NCBI RefSeq assembly: GCF_046250175.1
Contig: NZ_CP176468.1
Length of the DNA: 64,000 nucleotides
From: Psychromonas sp030397575
Lineage (GTDB): Bacteria > Pseudomonadota > Gammaproteobacteria > Enterobacterales > Psychromonadaceae
Strand: one strand, 5' to 3'
Shown: piece after piece, positions 43,758 to 53,328 of the stretch
Layout of the letters: each line of letters begins with the position of its first letter
How positions within the stretch are numbered: the stretch's first letter is position 1
Notes under the pieces: generated by a model
What the model saw: the letters and a program-made list of their open reading frames with translations, nothing else
What the model was told of the DNA's origin: nothing
The model's database searches: none
Made by a program: the position numbers and the translations under genes

Positions 43758-45200
43758 TTATTGATTCAATGAAGCCAAGAGAGGTAATATTTTACTGACT
43801 TTATCAAAACACTCTTTGTATTCACTCTGAGCATTCGAATCCGCTACAATGCCTCCGCCTGCCCAACAATAAATTTTTTGCTGATGACATACTAAGGTAC
43901 GAATCGTAATACTGCTGTCCATATCCCCGTTACCATTAATATATGCGATACTGCCACAGTAGATTTGACGTTGAAATTTTTCTAATTCACATATCACTTC
44001 CATGGAGCGGATTTTAGGAGCGCCAGTGATAGAACCTCCCGGGAAACAGGCCCTGAGTAAATCTTCCGTAGTATATTGCTCTGCTAATTTACCTGTTACT
44101 GTGCTGACTAAGTGATGTACTGCTGGGAAACTTTCTATATCAAATAATTTAGGCACAGCAACGCTGCCAGCTTCACTTACACGACCTATATCGTTACGCA
44201 ATAGATCCACAATCATTAAGTTTTCAGCTTGATCTTTTTCTGAGTTGATTAGCTTTTGCTTGTTGGCTAAATCTTCAGCTTGGCTCAAGCTTCTAGGCAT
44301 AGTGCCTTTAATCGGTTTTGTTTGGATAATTTGATTTTTTAATAATAAAAAACGCTCAGGAGAAACTGAAATAATGGTTTGATCGGGTAATACAAAGAAA
44401 GCGGCAAAGGGCGGTTTATTATCTTGCAATAATGCTTGGTACGCTTGATATTCACTGCCTACATAAGGTGCCTGGAAACGTTGTGCTAAATTGACTTGGT
44501 AACAATCACCACTAAGTATATATTCTTGAACTTGATTGAATGCCGCTTGATACTGCTCTTCAGAGGTGTTCGCTTGCCACGCTTCTGTTAATTTGAAATC
44601 AAATTCGGTGGTAGACTGCTTAATAAGTAAATTACTTAACCATTGAAAACGTGTCTCCCATAATATATCAAGCTGTTCAGTTCGGTTTTTACTGCGATGC
44701 TGCATTAAATAAAATTGGTCATCGTGTACATTGTGCAAAATTGCCCAGTCATAAAAACCACAGTGGAATGCCCCTATGTCTAGACCTGTATTTTTTGATG
44801 TTTTATGTAAAGATTCAAATAACTCACCCATTTCATAACTATATGCTGCAATTGCGCCACCATGGAAAGGAAAGTCATTATCAGTTTCTGCATGGAAAAA
44901 TGCTTGTCGGATAGCTGTTTGCGCAGTTAAGGGGTCTTTTCCCATGTCCTTATAACTATTTAATAAACAGTCATGGAATAATGTCCCATCAGTTGATTCT
45001 GTTAATGTCGCGATAGGATCACTGGTGAAAATAGACCAGTTGCTGTCAACATGATCAACACTGCTTGATTCTAAAAATACAGTCCATTGTGCAGCGGATA
45101 GCTCGGACTTAATGATATTGATTATCTTTACGGGAAAAGATAGCGGTTTTATTACGGTATTATCTGATATATAAGTCATTTTTTCGTATTTAGGCAACAT
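43758..45200 (-). CDS. pabB: Aminodeoxychorismate synthase component I PabB
   Basis: A 480-residue chorismate-using enzyme that, with the glutaminase PabA, makes 4-amino-4-deoxychorismate for folate. The chorismate-binding core has PIKGTMPR, whose Lys separates PabB from anthranilate synthase TrpE (Ala there), plus LLRNDIGRVSEAGSV and FPGGSITGAPKIRSMEV. The N-terminal half is the structural TrpE/PabB domain. ATG codons at 45200 and 45179 are both possible, neither has a clear ribosome binding site, so the first seven residues are uncertain. It is divergent from the fumarase gene. Confidence 0.93.
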   Translation of the reverse strand: MLPKYEKMTYISDNTVIKPLSFPVKIINIIKSELSAAQWTVFLESSSVDHVDSNWSIFTSDPIATLTESTDGTLFHDCLLNSYKDMGKDPLTAQTAIRQAFFHAETDNDFPFHGGAIAAYSYEMGELFESLHKTSKNTGLDIGAFHCGFYDWAILHNVHDDQFYLMQHRSKNRTEQLDILWETRFQWLSNLLIKQSTTEFDFKLTEAWQANTSEEQYQAAFNQVQEYILSGDCYQVNLAQRFQAPYVGSEYQAYQALLQDNKPPFAAFFVLPDQTIISVSPERFLLLKNQIIQTKPIKGTMPRSLSQAEDLANKQKLINSEKDQAENLMIVDLLRNDIGRVSEAGSVAVPKLFDIESFPAVHHLVSTVTGKLAEQYTTEDLLRACFPGGSITGAPKIRSMEVICELEKFQRQIYCGSIAYINGNGDMDSSITIRTLVCHQQKIYCWAGGGIVADSNAQSEYKECFDKVSKILPLLASLNQ

Positions 45201-45284
45201 TTTTGTAACAAAAAATTAGGCGGTTGAGGCCAATAATATTACCATTGTTTTTATAAACTGTTTACTAATTACTGGGAGCGACTG

Positions 45285-46826
45285 ATGACAGTCATTAAAG
45301 AGCTTGATTTCATTAATAGTGTAAAAAATTCATTACAATTCATTTCTTATTATCATCCACTAGATTTTATCCAAGCGATGGATAAAGCTTATCAAGCAGA
45401 GCAGAATCCTGCTGCTAAAGATGCCATAGCACAAATTCTTATTAATTCTCGTATGTCAGCAGAAGGGAAGCGCCCAATTTGTCAGGATACTGGCATCGTA
45501 ACTGTATTTGTAAAAATTGGTATGAAAGTTACTTTCGATACAGAATTAACGGTTCAAGAGCTTGTTGATGAAGGGGTTCGTCAAGCTTACAACGACCAGA
45601 CAAATCCTTTACGTGCGTCGATTGTTGCTGACCCAGCTGGGGCTCGTAAGAACACTAAAGACAATACACCTTCTGTTGTACATGTTGAAATGGTTAAAGG
45701 TAATAAAGTTGAAGTGATGGTCGCTGCAAAAGGCGGTGGCTCTGAAAACAAATCTAAAATGGCCATGTTAAATCCGTCAGACTCTATTGAAGATTGGATT
45801 GAAAAAACATTACCAACAATGGGGGCAGGTTGGTGTCCGCCGGGTATGCTTGGAATAGGTATTGGAGGAACGACAGAAAAAGCTGCAGTAATGGCAAAAG
45901 AATCGCTAATGGAACCTGTAGATATTTTTGAATTACAAGAAAAAGCAAAATCCGACCCAGACTCGTTAAATACTGATGAAAAACTTCGTTTAGAGATTTA
46001 CAAGCGTGTCAATAATTTAGGTATCGGGGCACAAGGGCTAGGTGGTTTAACAACTGTCTTAGACATTAAAATTAAAAGTTGCCCAACTCATGCTGCGTCT
46101 AAACCTGTTGTGATGATTCCAAACTGTGCAGCTACACGTCATGCTCACTTTACTTTAGATGGCTCAGGTGAAGCTTATCTGACACCGCCATCGTTAGATC
46201 AATGGCCAGAAATAACACGGGAAGTCGGTGAGAATGTTAAACGTGTTAACGTCAACAATATAACCAAAGCTGATATGAGTGATTGGAAAAGTGGTGATAC
46301 TTTATTGTTAACGGGGAAAATTTTAACAGGCCGTGATGCAGCACATAAACGTATTAATGAATTAATCACTAGTGGTAAAGGCTTACCTGAAGGCGTTGAC
46401 TTTAAAGGGCGCTTTATTTACTACGTTGGACCTGTTGATGCTGTACGTGATGAGGTAGTAGGGCCTGCTGGACCAACTACTGCTACACGTATGGATAAAT
46501 TCACTGACTTTATGTTAGAGGAAACTGGCTTATTAGGCATGATTGGTAAGTCTGAGCGTGGCCAAAAAACAGTTGATTCGATTGCTAAACATAATTCAGT
46601 GTATTTGATGGCCGTCGGTGGTGCTGCATATCTTGTTGCTAAGGCAATCAAAAAATCGCGTGTTGTTGCATTTGCTGATTTAGGAATGGAAGCAATTTAC
46701 GAATTTGATGTTGAAGACATGCCTGTAACTGTTGCTGTTGATAGTCAAGGAAATAACGTTCATGAGCAAGGTCCTGCGATTTGGAAGGCTAAAATTGCTG
46801 AAATAGACAGCAAAATGTCACAATAG
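45285..46826 (+). CDS. Class I fumarate hydratase (4Fe-4S)
   Basis: A 513-residue iron-sulfur fumarase of the TCA cycle, interconverting fumarate and malate. The cluster ligands lie in ICQDTGIVTVF, LDIKIKSCPTHAASKP and IPNCAATRH. GIGIGGTTEKAAVMAKES and YYVGPVDAVRDEVVGPAGPTT are family segments of the catalytic beta domain. An in-line fusion of both subunit parts makes it FumA/B-like, slightly shorter than E. coli FumA (548 aa). The GGGAG ribosome binding site is good. It is followed by aspC after 84 bp. Confidence 0.93.
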   Translation: MTVIKELDFINSVKNSLQFISYYHPLDFIQAMDKAYQAEQNPAAKDAIAQILINSRMSAEGKRPICQDTGIVTVFVKIGMKVTFDTELTVQELVDEGVRQAYNDQTNPLRASIVADPAGARKNTKDNTPSVVHVEMVKGNKVEVMVAAKGGGSENKSKMAMLNPSDSIEDWIEKTLPTMGAGWCPPGMLGIGIGGTTEKAAVMAKESLMEPVDIFELQEKAKSDPDSLNTDEKLRLEIYKRVNNLGIGAQGLGGLTTVLDIKIKSCPTHAASKPVVMIPNCAATRHAHFTLDGSGEAYLTPPSLDQWPEITREVGENVKRVNVNNITKADMSDWKSGDTLLLTGKILTGRDAAHKRINELITSGKGLPEGVDFKGRFIYYVGPVDAVRDEVVGPAGPTTATRMDKFTDFMLEETGLLGMIGKSERGQKTVDSIAKHNSVYLMAVGGAAYLVAKAIKKSRVVAFADLGMEAIYEFDVEDMPVTVAVDSQGNNVHEQGPAIWKAKIAEIDSKMSQ

Positions 46827-46910
46827 TTATTAAATTGATTGCTTGATGAAGTAAGGATGGTATAAAAGCAATCAAATTAACTATTTTTCAATATCAACAA
46901 AGGAATAAGT

Positions 46911-48101
46911 ATGTTTGAACAAGTGAGTATGGCACCTGCAGATCCTATCTTAGGCTTAACAGATGCATTCAAAAAAGATAGTCGTGAAGATAAAATCAAC
47001 CTAGGTGTTGGTATTTACAAAAATGAGATGGGTCAAACACCTATTTTAGCGACTGTTAAAGAAGCTGAAAAACGTTTACTTGCTGAAGAAACTACCAAAA
47101 GCTACCTGACCATTGAAGGTATTGCTGCTTACGGTGAAGCTGTTCAAACTTTATTATTCGGCAAAAATGCTGAAATCATTACGTCAAAACGTGCTCGTAC
47201 AGCGCAAGTACCAGGTGGTACTGGTGCATTACGTACAGGTGCAGACTTTGCTGTGCAGAAATTAGGTATCAAGAAAATTTGGGTGAGCAATCCAACTTGG
47301 GCTAACCACGGTAATGTTTTCAAAACATCAGGTCTTGAAGTAGTGACTTACGACTACTACAATGCTGAAACTAAAGATCTTGATTTTGATGCGATGATTG
47401 CCTCACTTCAATCTGTTGAAGCCGGCGATATGGTCTTATTCCACGGTTGTTGTCATAACCCAACGGGTATTGATCCTACTCCTGAACAATGGGAAATTTT
47501 AGCGAAACTCGTTGCTGAATTAGGTGCTATACCATTCTTTGATTTCGCATATCAAGGTTTTGGTAATGGTGTTGAAGAAGATGCTCAAGGTTTACGAGTA
47601 TTTGCTGAATACAACAAAGAGTTATTAATTGCCAATTCATTCTCTAAAAACTTTGGTTTATACAATGAACGTGTTGGTGGTATTACTTTGGTAGCTGAAG
47701 ATAGCGACATCGCTGATGCAGCATTTAGCCAAATTAAAGCGGGTATTCGTTCTAACTACTCTAACCCACCATCACATGGTGCTGCGATTGTAACAACTAT
47801 TCTTAATGATGCAGTTTTATATGAGCAATGGGTTCAAGAAGTTGCTGATATGCGTAACCGTATTCAAGAGATGCGTGATCTGTTTGTAGCTACATTGAAA
47901 GAGAAAGGTGTTGAAGGTGACTTTAGCTTTATTAGTCGTCAATTAGGTATGTTCTCATTCTCTGGTTTAACGGTTGATCAAGTAAATCGCTTAAAAGAAG
48001 AGTATGCTGTTTATATCGTAGGCTCTGGACGTATTTCTGTAGCTGGTATGACTAAAAACAACATGCAACCTTTGTGTGATGCATTAGCTAAAGTTATTTA
48101 A
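46911..48101 (+). CDS. aspC: Aspartate aminotransferase AspC
   Basis: A 396-residue PLP-dependent aminotransferase converting aspartate and 2-oxoglutarate to oxaloacetate and glutamate. It matches E. coli AspC along its length: MFEQVSMAPADPILGLTDAF, QVPGGTGALRTGADF, HGCCHNPTGIDPT, and the PLP-Lys in NSFSKNFGLYNERVG, with the substrate Arg in GMFSFSGL...GSGRISVAGM. The distinction from TyrB rests on this similarity. AAAGGA precedes the ATG. It ends in a clear terminator. With the fumarase gene upstream it sits close to the oxaloacetate branch point. Confidence 0.93.
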   Translation: MFEQVSMAPADPILGLTDAFKKDSREDKINLGVGIYKNEMGQTPILATVKEAEKRLLAEETTKSYLTIEGIAAYGEAVQTLLFGKNAEIITSKRARTAQVPGGTGALRTGADFAVQKLGIKKIWVSNPTWANHGNVFKTSGLEVVTYDYYNAETKDLDFDAMIASLQSVEAGDMVLFHGCCHNPTGIDPTPEQWEILAKLVAELGAIPFFDFAYQGFGNGVEEDAQGLRVFAEYNKELLIANSFSKNFGLYNERVGGITLVAEDSDIADAAFSQIKAGIRSNYSNPPSHGAAIVTTILNDAVLYEQWVQEVADMRNRIQEMRDLFVATLKEKGVEGDFSFISRQLGMFSFSGLTVDQVNRLKEEYAVYIVGSGRISVAGMTKNNMQPLCDALAKVI

Positions 48102-48126
48102 TATCTAATTAAATAGTTGAATTTTT

Positions 48127-48156
48127 AAACCTTAATGAGTAATCATTAAGGTTTAA
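48127..48156. terminator. Terminator after aspC
   Basis: AAACCTTAATGA (48127-48138) pairs with TCATTAAGGTTT (48143-48154) around a 4-nt loop, 25 bp after the aspC stop. The T-run is short, so its strength is uncertain. Confidence 0.7.
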
Positions 48157-48319
48157 TTATATTTATTACATTAACTTTAATAAACTGTTTAAGGTTAATT
48201 TAATTGATATATAACCGAGTCTATATCTAACTTTGTATTGTATTTATTAATGGTTTACTGTGACCATAGTGTAACGTAAAACAATACGAACTGAGACTGG
48301 TAACACATGATAGAGAGCT

Positions 48320-49669
48320 ATGAGTAAAAAAATTAATCAAAGTCTTTCATTTTTAACAAAATTGAAAAAACTGCCTGTTACTGCAAGTGATATTAAATGT
48401 TTGCTAACGACAGAAGCATTTAAAACTGAATTATTTGCACAAATCAATAACGCAACTCAGCGTATCTATATTGCTGCTTTATATCTTGAAGCTGACCAAG
48501 CTGGTGAAGAAGTCTTAGCGGCTTTATACCAAGCGAAACAAAACCATCCTAATTTAGATATTACCGTGTGCATCGATTTTCATCGGGCTCAACGTGGTTT
48601 GATCGGTGCTGCAAAAGGGGGGGATACCAATACTACTTGGTATCAGAAAATGGCAGAGATAAATGGCCAGGGTGTTAAGATTGTTGGTTTGCCAGTAAAA
48701 CGTAAAGAATTGTTTGGAGTTCAGCACTTAAAAGGCTTTATTTTCGATGATTTAGTTTTTTATAGCGGTGCAAGTATTAACAACATCTATTTACATCAAC
48801 AAGAGCGTTATCGTTTTGATCGTTACTGGCTGATTAAAGATAAAGCGCTAGCGGATACTATGGTGGATTACTTGAAACAGGTGATCGTAAATAGTGAGGC
48901 AGTGGTTCAACTAAATTCTCCCTATGTTCCACGCTTTAATGAACTGAAAAAAGAACACAAAAACTTAAGCAGGAATTTAAAGTTATCAGGTTATCATTTT
49001 GATCCTGAAACAACTGATTGTGTTGCTATTAGACCGCTTACTGGAATAGGCACTAAGAAAAATTTATTAAATAAAGTCATTCGCGCTATTTTCCATTCTA
49101 CCGAGCAGGAATTAATTCTGTTCACTCCTTACTTTAATTTGCCGACGGCATTGTCTCGCGATATTTCTTCATTACTAAAACGTAAAGTCAAAATAACTAT
49201 TGTAGTAGGGGACAAAACGGCCAACGACTTTTATATTCCTGAAGATAAACCATTTAAAACCATTGCGGCTTTACCATATTTATATGAAGTTAATTTGCGT
49301 AACTTTGCTAAAAAACATCACACGTCTATTTTACAAGGCAATCTCAAGATACATTTGTGGAAACATGACTCCAATAGTTTTCACCTAAAAGGTATTTACT
49401 CCGACCAGCGTTTTTCTTTATTAACTGGGCATAATTTAAATCCTAGAGCGTGGCGTTTGGACCTTGAAAATGGTTTGCTGATTGATGACCCTAAAAAACA
49501 GTTGAGTGAACAGATACATACGGAATTAGATAATATACTGGTTCACACTCGTTTAATTGAGAGTTACCAAGATATTGATGATATGGCTACTTATCCAGAC
49601 AAAGTTAAACAGCTTATTTCTCGACTGAAACGTGTTAAAGCAGATCGAATAATTAAAGGTATTATTTAG
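48320..49669 (+). CDS. pssA: CDP-diacylglycerol-serine O-phosphatidyltransferase PssA
   Basis: A 449-residue phospholipase-D-superfamily enzyme that makes phosphatidylserine, the precursor of phosphatidylethanolamine. Two HxK motifs are present: QHLKGFIFDD in the first half and FHLKGIYSDQRFSLLTGHNLNPRAW in the second (first part shown within limits: FHLKGIYSD, then TGHNLNPRAW). The length matches E. coli PssA (451 aa). GAGAG precedes the ATG. It is a peripheral membrane protein. A hairpin at 49741-49763 may end its transcript. Confidence 0.95.
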   Translation: MSKKINQSLSFLTKLKKLPVTASDIKCLLTTEAFKTELFAQINNATQRIYIAALYLEADQAGEEVLAALYQAKQNHPNLDITVCIDFHRAQRGLIGAAKGGDTNTTWYQKMAEINGQGVKIVGLPVKRKELFGVQHLKGFIFDDLVFYSGASINNIYLHQQERYRFDRYWLIKDKALADTMVDYLKQVIVNSEAVVQLNSPYVPRFNELKKEHKNLSRNLKLSGYHFDPETTDCVAIRPLTGIGTKKNLLNKVIRAIFHSTEQELILFTPYFNLPTALSRDISSLLKRKVKITIVVGDKTANDFYIPEDKPFKTIAALPYLYEVNLRNFAKKHHTSILQGNLKIHLWKHDSNSFHLKGIYSDQRFSLLTGHNLNPRAWRLDLENGLLIDDPKKQLSEQIHTELDNILVHTRLIESYQDIDDMATYPDKVKQLISRLKRVKADRIIKGII

Positions 49670-50007
49670 CCTGGCTATTCAGCGAATCATGACAGCTTAT
49701 CATTTTTCAAAAGATGAGCTACAGTGATCGATAGATACACCGAATACTTGGATTAAGTATTCGGGATATTTCAATCTAATTACACTCCATTATATTATTT
49801 TGTTTGTAATTCCTCATAACAGTCTATCCTCGCTTCACAAGAGATCTAGGTTATTGTTCAAATAGATTGTTTTTTATCTTTATCAATCTATTTTCGTATT
49901 TGACAACAAAAATAATGTACATATTTTTTAAATAGTATGGTTTTTAATCACCCAAGTAAAAACTGTCGACTATTTAAGCGCTTAGATATAAAATAACTAA
50001 TTATCTA

Positions 50008-50035
50008 TTGAATTATATCGGGGCTTACGTATAAT
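50008..50035 (+). promoter_or_regulatory. Sigma-70-type promoter for 4.5S RNA
   Basis: TTGAAT (50008-50013) and a perfect TATAAT (50030-50035) with 16-bp spacing lie upstream of the SRP RNA. A C-rich discriminator (CCCTCGC) follows. This is the best promoter match noticed in the window. Confidence 0.7.
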
Positions 50036-50040
50036 CCCTC

Positions 50041-50062
50041 GCATCAAGTCAAGGCTTGATGC
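50041..50062 (+). other. Hairpin in the 5' leader of 4.5S RNA precursor
   Basis: GCATCAAG (50041-50048) and CTTGATGC (50055-50062) form a perfect 8-bp stem with a 6-nt loop, between the promoter and the mature RNA. It would be part of the precursor leader, removed by RNase P in related bacteria. Confidence 0.55.
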
Positions 50063-50071
50063 AGTGACAAT

Positions 50072-50180
50072 GGTAGGCCTCTTGGTTTCTCGCATTGATA
50101 ACTTATTAACCTGGTCAGAGCCGGAAGGCAGCAGCCATAGTAGGTGATTCAAGTGCCGAGAGTTTGCTGGGAGGTCTACC
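50072..50180 (+). ncRNA. ffs: 4.5S RNA of the signal recognition particle
   Basis: The conserved SRP domain IV sequence GGTCAGAGCCGGAAGGCAGC and the following AGCC (about 50113-50136) forms the tetraloop and symmetric loop that bind Ffh. The ends are complementary (GGTAGGCCTC at the 5' end with GAGGTCTACC at 50171-50180), giving the long single hairpin of bacterial SRP RNA. The mature length is about 109 nt, similar to the 114 nt of E. coli. The exact ends are inferred from pairing. With Ffh it targets inner-membrane proteins cotranslationally. Confidence 0.93.
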
Positions 50181-50216
50181 ACCCAATCACTCAACCCCCT
50201 GTAAAAAGCAACATTT

Positions 50217-51179
50217 ATGACTCAATACAATTCCCAGTTTGATACATCGCTTAAAGCAAAACATTTTTTACCAAAGTATTGGGGAACATGGAGCTTACTC
50301 GCATTATTATTTATCTGTAGTTATATACCTGTTAGTATTCGAGATCGTTTTGCTTCTTGGTGCGCAGATAAACTTTATTCTGCAAAATTTTTACAAAAGC
50401 GTAAAAAAATCGCCTTTACTAATATTGGCCTGTGTTTCCCCGAGTATTCAGAGTCAGATAAAGATGCGTTAATGAAGAAGAACTTTCGTTCTATGGCGCA
50501 AATTGCTTTGTCACTGGGTGAGATTGCATTTCGTAGTCAATCTTTTCTTCATAAGCGCATTAATTTCATCGGTGAGCACTTTGTAAAAGAAGCAGAGCAA
50601 GCTGGAAATGCGATTATTTTTTTAGCACCTCATTGTTATGGCCTTGATTTCGCTGGTGTTGCTGCGATATCTGCAAGAGGCTACCCTTTATCAAGTATGT
50701 TTAAAGATTATAAAAATCCAATATTTGATTGGTTTGTTACAAATTACAGAACACGTTTTAGCCGTTTACACGAAAAGGGCACTTTATATCACCGAAGTGA
50801 AGGCTTGAAGCCCTGCATCAAAAGCTTAAGAGATAAAGCACACTTCTATTATTTGCCAGATGAAGATCATGGTCGCGAAAGTAGTGTGTTTTCCCCCTTT
50901 TTTGCTACAGAAAAAGCGACATTGCCTGTGATTGGGCGTTTGGCTAAATTAGGAAAAGCCGTGGTTATTCCTACTTATACTTCATATAATGCAAAAACAG
51001 GTAAGATTGATGTTATCTGTCACTCACCATTAAACAACATTCCAAGTGGCTGCGAACAGCATGATACAGATTTAATGAATCAAGCTATTGAGCGTGTTAT
51101 TGCAGAAAATAAAGCGCAATATATGTGGACGTTAAAGTTACTCAAAACTAGACCCGAAGAAGGGCAGAGTATCTATTAA
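50217..51179 (+). CDS. LpxL/LpxM-family lipid A late acyltransferase, LpxM-like
   Basis: A 320-residue inner-membrane acyltransferase that adds a secondary acyl chain to Kdo2-lipid A. The catalytic HxxxxD motif is H139-D144 in APHCYGLDFAG. The N-terminal helix (about 25-43) anchors it. The segment YYLPDEDHGRESSVFSPFF and FFATEKATLPVIGRLAKLG resembles E. coli LpxM more than LpxL, and the C-terminus reads MWTLKLLKTRPEEG. LpxM-type myristoyl transfer is the best guess, but LpxN-like variants are possible. It lies directly after the 4.5S RNA. No strong ribosome binding site was seen. Confidence 0.87.
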   Translation: MTQYNSQFDTSLKAKHFLPKYWGTWSLLALLFICSYIPVSIRDRFASWCADKLYSAKFLQKRKKIAFTNIGLCFPEYSESDKDALMKKNFRSMAQIALSLGEIAFRSQSFLHKRINFIGEHFVKEAEQAGNAIIFLAPHCYGLDFAGVAAISARGYPLSSMFKDYKNPIFDWFVTNYRTRFSRLHEKGTLYHRSEGLKPCIKSLRDKAHFYYLPDEDHGRESSVFSPFFATEKATLPVIGRLAKLGKAVVIPTYTSYNAKTGKIDVICHSPLNNIPSGCEQHDTDLMNQAIERVIAENKAQYMWTLKLLKTRPEEGQSIY

Positions 51180-51234
51180 CGTTTGTTATCATTGGTGAAT
51201 GACATTATTAATATTCACCAATGAATAAGTATTT

Positions 51235-51969
51235 TTACTGTGCGTTAAAACGTTGTCCAGTAACTTCTGAGCTATCATCGCCTAATAGGTAAAGATAGGT
51301 ATCTAAAATCTCTTCCGGTGTCTTCAAACGCTTTACATCTTCCTCTGGATACGCACTAGCGCGCATAGATGTTCTTGTTCCACCTGGATTAACAGCATTA
51401 AAACGCATTACAGTGTCCGAATATTCATCTGCAAGTACCTGCATCATGCCTTCTGTAGCAAACTTCGATACACTGTAAGTTCCCCATAATGCTCGCCCTT
51501 TATGACCAACACTTGAGGTAGTAAAAATAGTGCTCGCACTCGGTGCTGCCTGTAATAGCGGTAGTAAGTATTTGGTCAGGAGAAATGCTGCATTAACGTT
51601 GGTTTGCATGACTTCATGCCAAGTCTGATTATCTATCTCAGTAAATTTACAAAGCTTGCCAAGTTGGCTCGCGTTATGAACCAAACCATCTAAATTAATG
51701 TAGTCCTTAGTTAATTGATTCGCTAAATTAACATATTGCTCTTCAGTGGCATCATTAAGGTCTAGTTGTATCGTTTTAGCTGGTTGTTTATTTAATTGTG
51801 CAATCTGTTGAGCTACAGAATCTAATTTACTGTAAGTTCTACCTAATAACACCAGATTAGCGCCTAAGTCTGCACATTTTATGGCTAAGGCCTTACCAAT
51901 ACCATCTCCGGCACCTGTAATAAGAATTGTTTTATTATCTAATAAGTTAGTAGGGGCATTGTAGTCCAT
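51235..51969 (-). CDS. yciK: YciK-like short-chain dehydrogenase
   Basis: A 244-residue SDR oxidoreductase. The NAD(P)-binding motif is ILITGAGDGIGKALA, with the catalytic Ser (FTTSSVGHKG) and the YxxxK pair (GTYSVSKFATEG). It corresponds to E. coli YciK, whose substrate is unknown. The ATG at 51969 fits the family N-terminus (MDYNAPTNLLDNKTILITG) and has AGAG upstream. An ATG at 52050 would add 27 residues of low similarity with no ribosome binding site. It is divergent from sohB, as in E. coli. Confidence 0.9.
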   Translation of the reverse strand: MDYNAPTNLLDNKTILITGAGDGIGKALAIKCADLGANLVLLGRTYSKLDSVAQQIAQLNKQPAKTIQLDLNDATEEQYVNLANQLTKDYINLDGLVHNASQLGKLCKFTEIDNQTWHEVMQTNVNAAFLLTKYLLPLLQAAPSASTIFTTSSVGHKGRALWGTYSVSKFATEGMMQVLADEYSDTVMRFNAVNPGGTRTSMRASAYPEEDVKRLKTPEEILDTYLYLLGDDSSEVTGQRFNAQ

Positions 51970-52093
51970 AACCGTTTCTCTGTTTGTAAAAAAATCGATC
52001 ATATCGTTTTTTTTAAAAAAAGGCTTAAACTCTTTTGTAGGTTGCGACATTTTTTGTCATTATGAGCGAATTATTTTATAACGAGGAATTATT

Positions 52094-53143
52094 TTGGAAT
52101 ATTTAATGCAGTATGGGCTATTTTTAGCCAAAGCAGTTACGTTTGTGATCACTATTGTTGCAATTTTAATTGCTGTGATAGCTTTGACTAGCAAACAAAA
52201 AGCTAAAAAAGGTGAGTTGGAATTAACTGATCTTTCTGAACAAATTAATGAGACAAAAAAATCTATTTCAGAACAGCTATTAAGCCCTGTACAACTTAAA
52301 GCAAAACATAAAGAAGATAAAAAACGCAAAAAAGAAAAAACTAAAAAAGATAAAGCAGAAGCTAAGGAAGCAACTAAGGTTGAGTCTCAATCTCAACTTT
52401 ACGTAATTGATTTTAAAGGTAGTATTGATGCTAAAGAGGTATCTTCTCTACGTGAAGAGGTGACTGCGATTATCAGTGTCGCCACTGAGAAAGATGAAGT
52501 CTTCGTACGTTTAGAAAGTGGCGGTGGTATGGTACACGGTTACGGACTAGCTGCATCACAATTACAACGATTAAAAGACAAAAATATCCCGCTAACAATT
52601 TCTGTTGATAAAGTCGCTGCAAGTGGTGGTTACATGATGGCGTGTGTTGCTGACAAAATTATTGCTGCTCCATTTTCAATTATTGGTTCAATTGGTGTTA
52701 TCGCACAAATTCCAAATTTCAATAAAGTGTTAAAAAAACATGATGTTGAATTCGAACAATTAACTGCAGGACAATATAAACGTACGTTAACTATGTTTGG
52801 TGAAAACGATGAATTGGGACGTGAAAAATTCAAACAAGAGCTGGAAGAAACACATCAATTATTCAAACATTTTGTCAGTGAGCACCGCACGCAATTAGAT
52901 ATTGATAAAGTGGCAACAGGTGAACATTGGTATGGCTCACAAGCCTTTGATTTACAATTAATTGATAAAGTACAAACCAGTGATGATTACTTACTTGATC
53001 AATTCGAAGATAAACATATAGTACAAGTGCGTTACCAAAAAAGTAAAAAACTTGCTGAAAAGATCGGCAAAAGTGTAGCAGCCTCTGTACAAACAAGTTT
53101 AATGACAATTATGCAAACTAATATTTCAAGAATGTTTAAGTAA
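52094..53143 (+). CDS. sohB: SohB family inner-membrane serine peptidase
   Basis: A 349-residue S49-family protease with an N-terminal membrane helix (about 12-32) and a charged linker (KHKEDKKRKKEKTKKDK). The catalytic Ser is in VAASGGYMMACVADK, and the Lys dyad partner is in the QLTAGQYKRTLTMFG segment. E. coli SohB was found as a multicopy suppressor of htrA. The start is a TTG at 52094 with GAGGA upstream, giving MEYLMQYGLFLAK, which matches the family start (E. coli MELLSEYGLFLAK). An ATG at 52106 is the alternative. A terminator separates it from topA. Confidence 0.92.
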   Translation: MEYLMQYGLFLAKAVTFVITIVAILIAVIALTSKQKAKKGELELTDLSEQINETKKSISEQLLSPVQLKAKHKEDKKRKKEKTKKDKAEAKEATKVESQSQLYVIDFKGSIDAKEVSSLREEVTAIISVATEKDEVFVRLESGGGMVHGYGLAASQLQRLKDKNIPLTISVDKVAASGGYMMACVADKIIAAPFSIIGSIGVIAQIPNFNKVLKKHDVEFEQLTAGQYKRTLTMFGENDELGREKFKQELEETHQLFKHFVSEHRTQLDIDKVATGEHWYGSQAFDLQLIDKVQTSDDYLLDQFEDKHIVQVRYQKSKKLAEKIGKSVAASVQTSLMTIMQTNISRMFK

Positions 53144-53164
53144 CGTTTTGATTAAAAATATGTT

Positions 53165-53196
53165 AAAAAGCCGGCTATTATTCAAGTCGGCTTTTT
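53165..53196 (+). terminator. Terminator after sohB
   Basis: AAAAAGCCG (53165-53173) pairs with CGGCTTTTT (53188-53196), loop of 14 nt, followed by TATTA, 22 bp after the sohB stop. Confidence 0.8.
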
Positions 53197-53328
53197 ATTA
53201 CCTATATTTTAAAAATATAAAAAATAGGTTGCTATTCGTCAAAACTTTGGATTATATAAAAAAGAGAAACTCAATGGACGAGTTAACATTCTTTCTAACA
53301 CAGACTATATATTAGGTATCAAAGCAAT

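Larger units (their letters stand above)
49670..50071. other. Gap between pssA and 4.5S RNA
   Basis: This 402-bp AT-rich stretch has no gene. It holds a 9-bp stem CGAATACTT/AAGTATTCG (49741-49749 and 49755-49763), which is probably the pssA terminator, an unstructured AT-rich part, and the 4.5S promoter plus leader from 50008 on. Confidence 0.5.

Noticed and set aside
50041..50062. Hairpin before 4.5S RNA as part of a tRNA
   Set aside because: No cloverleaf, T-loop or anticodon arm can be formed with surrounding sequence.
49997..50194. A minus-strand open frame over the 4.5S RNA
   Set aside because: It is antisense to a clear SRP RNA and has no protein features.
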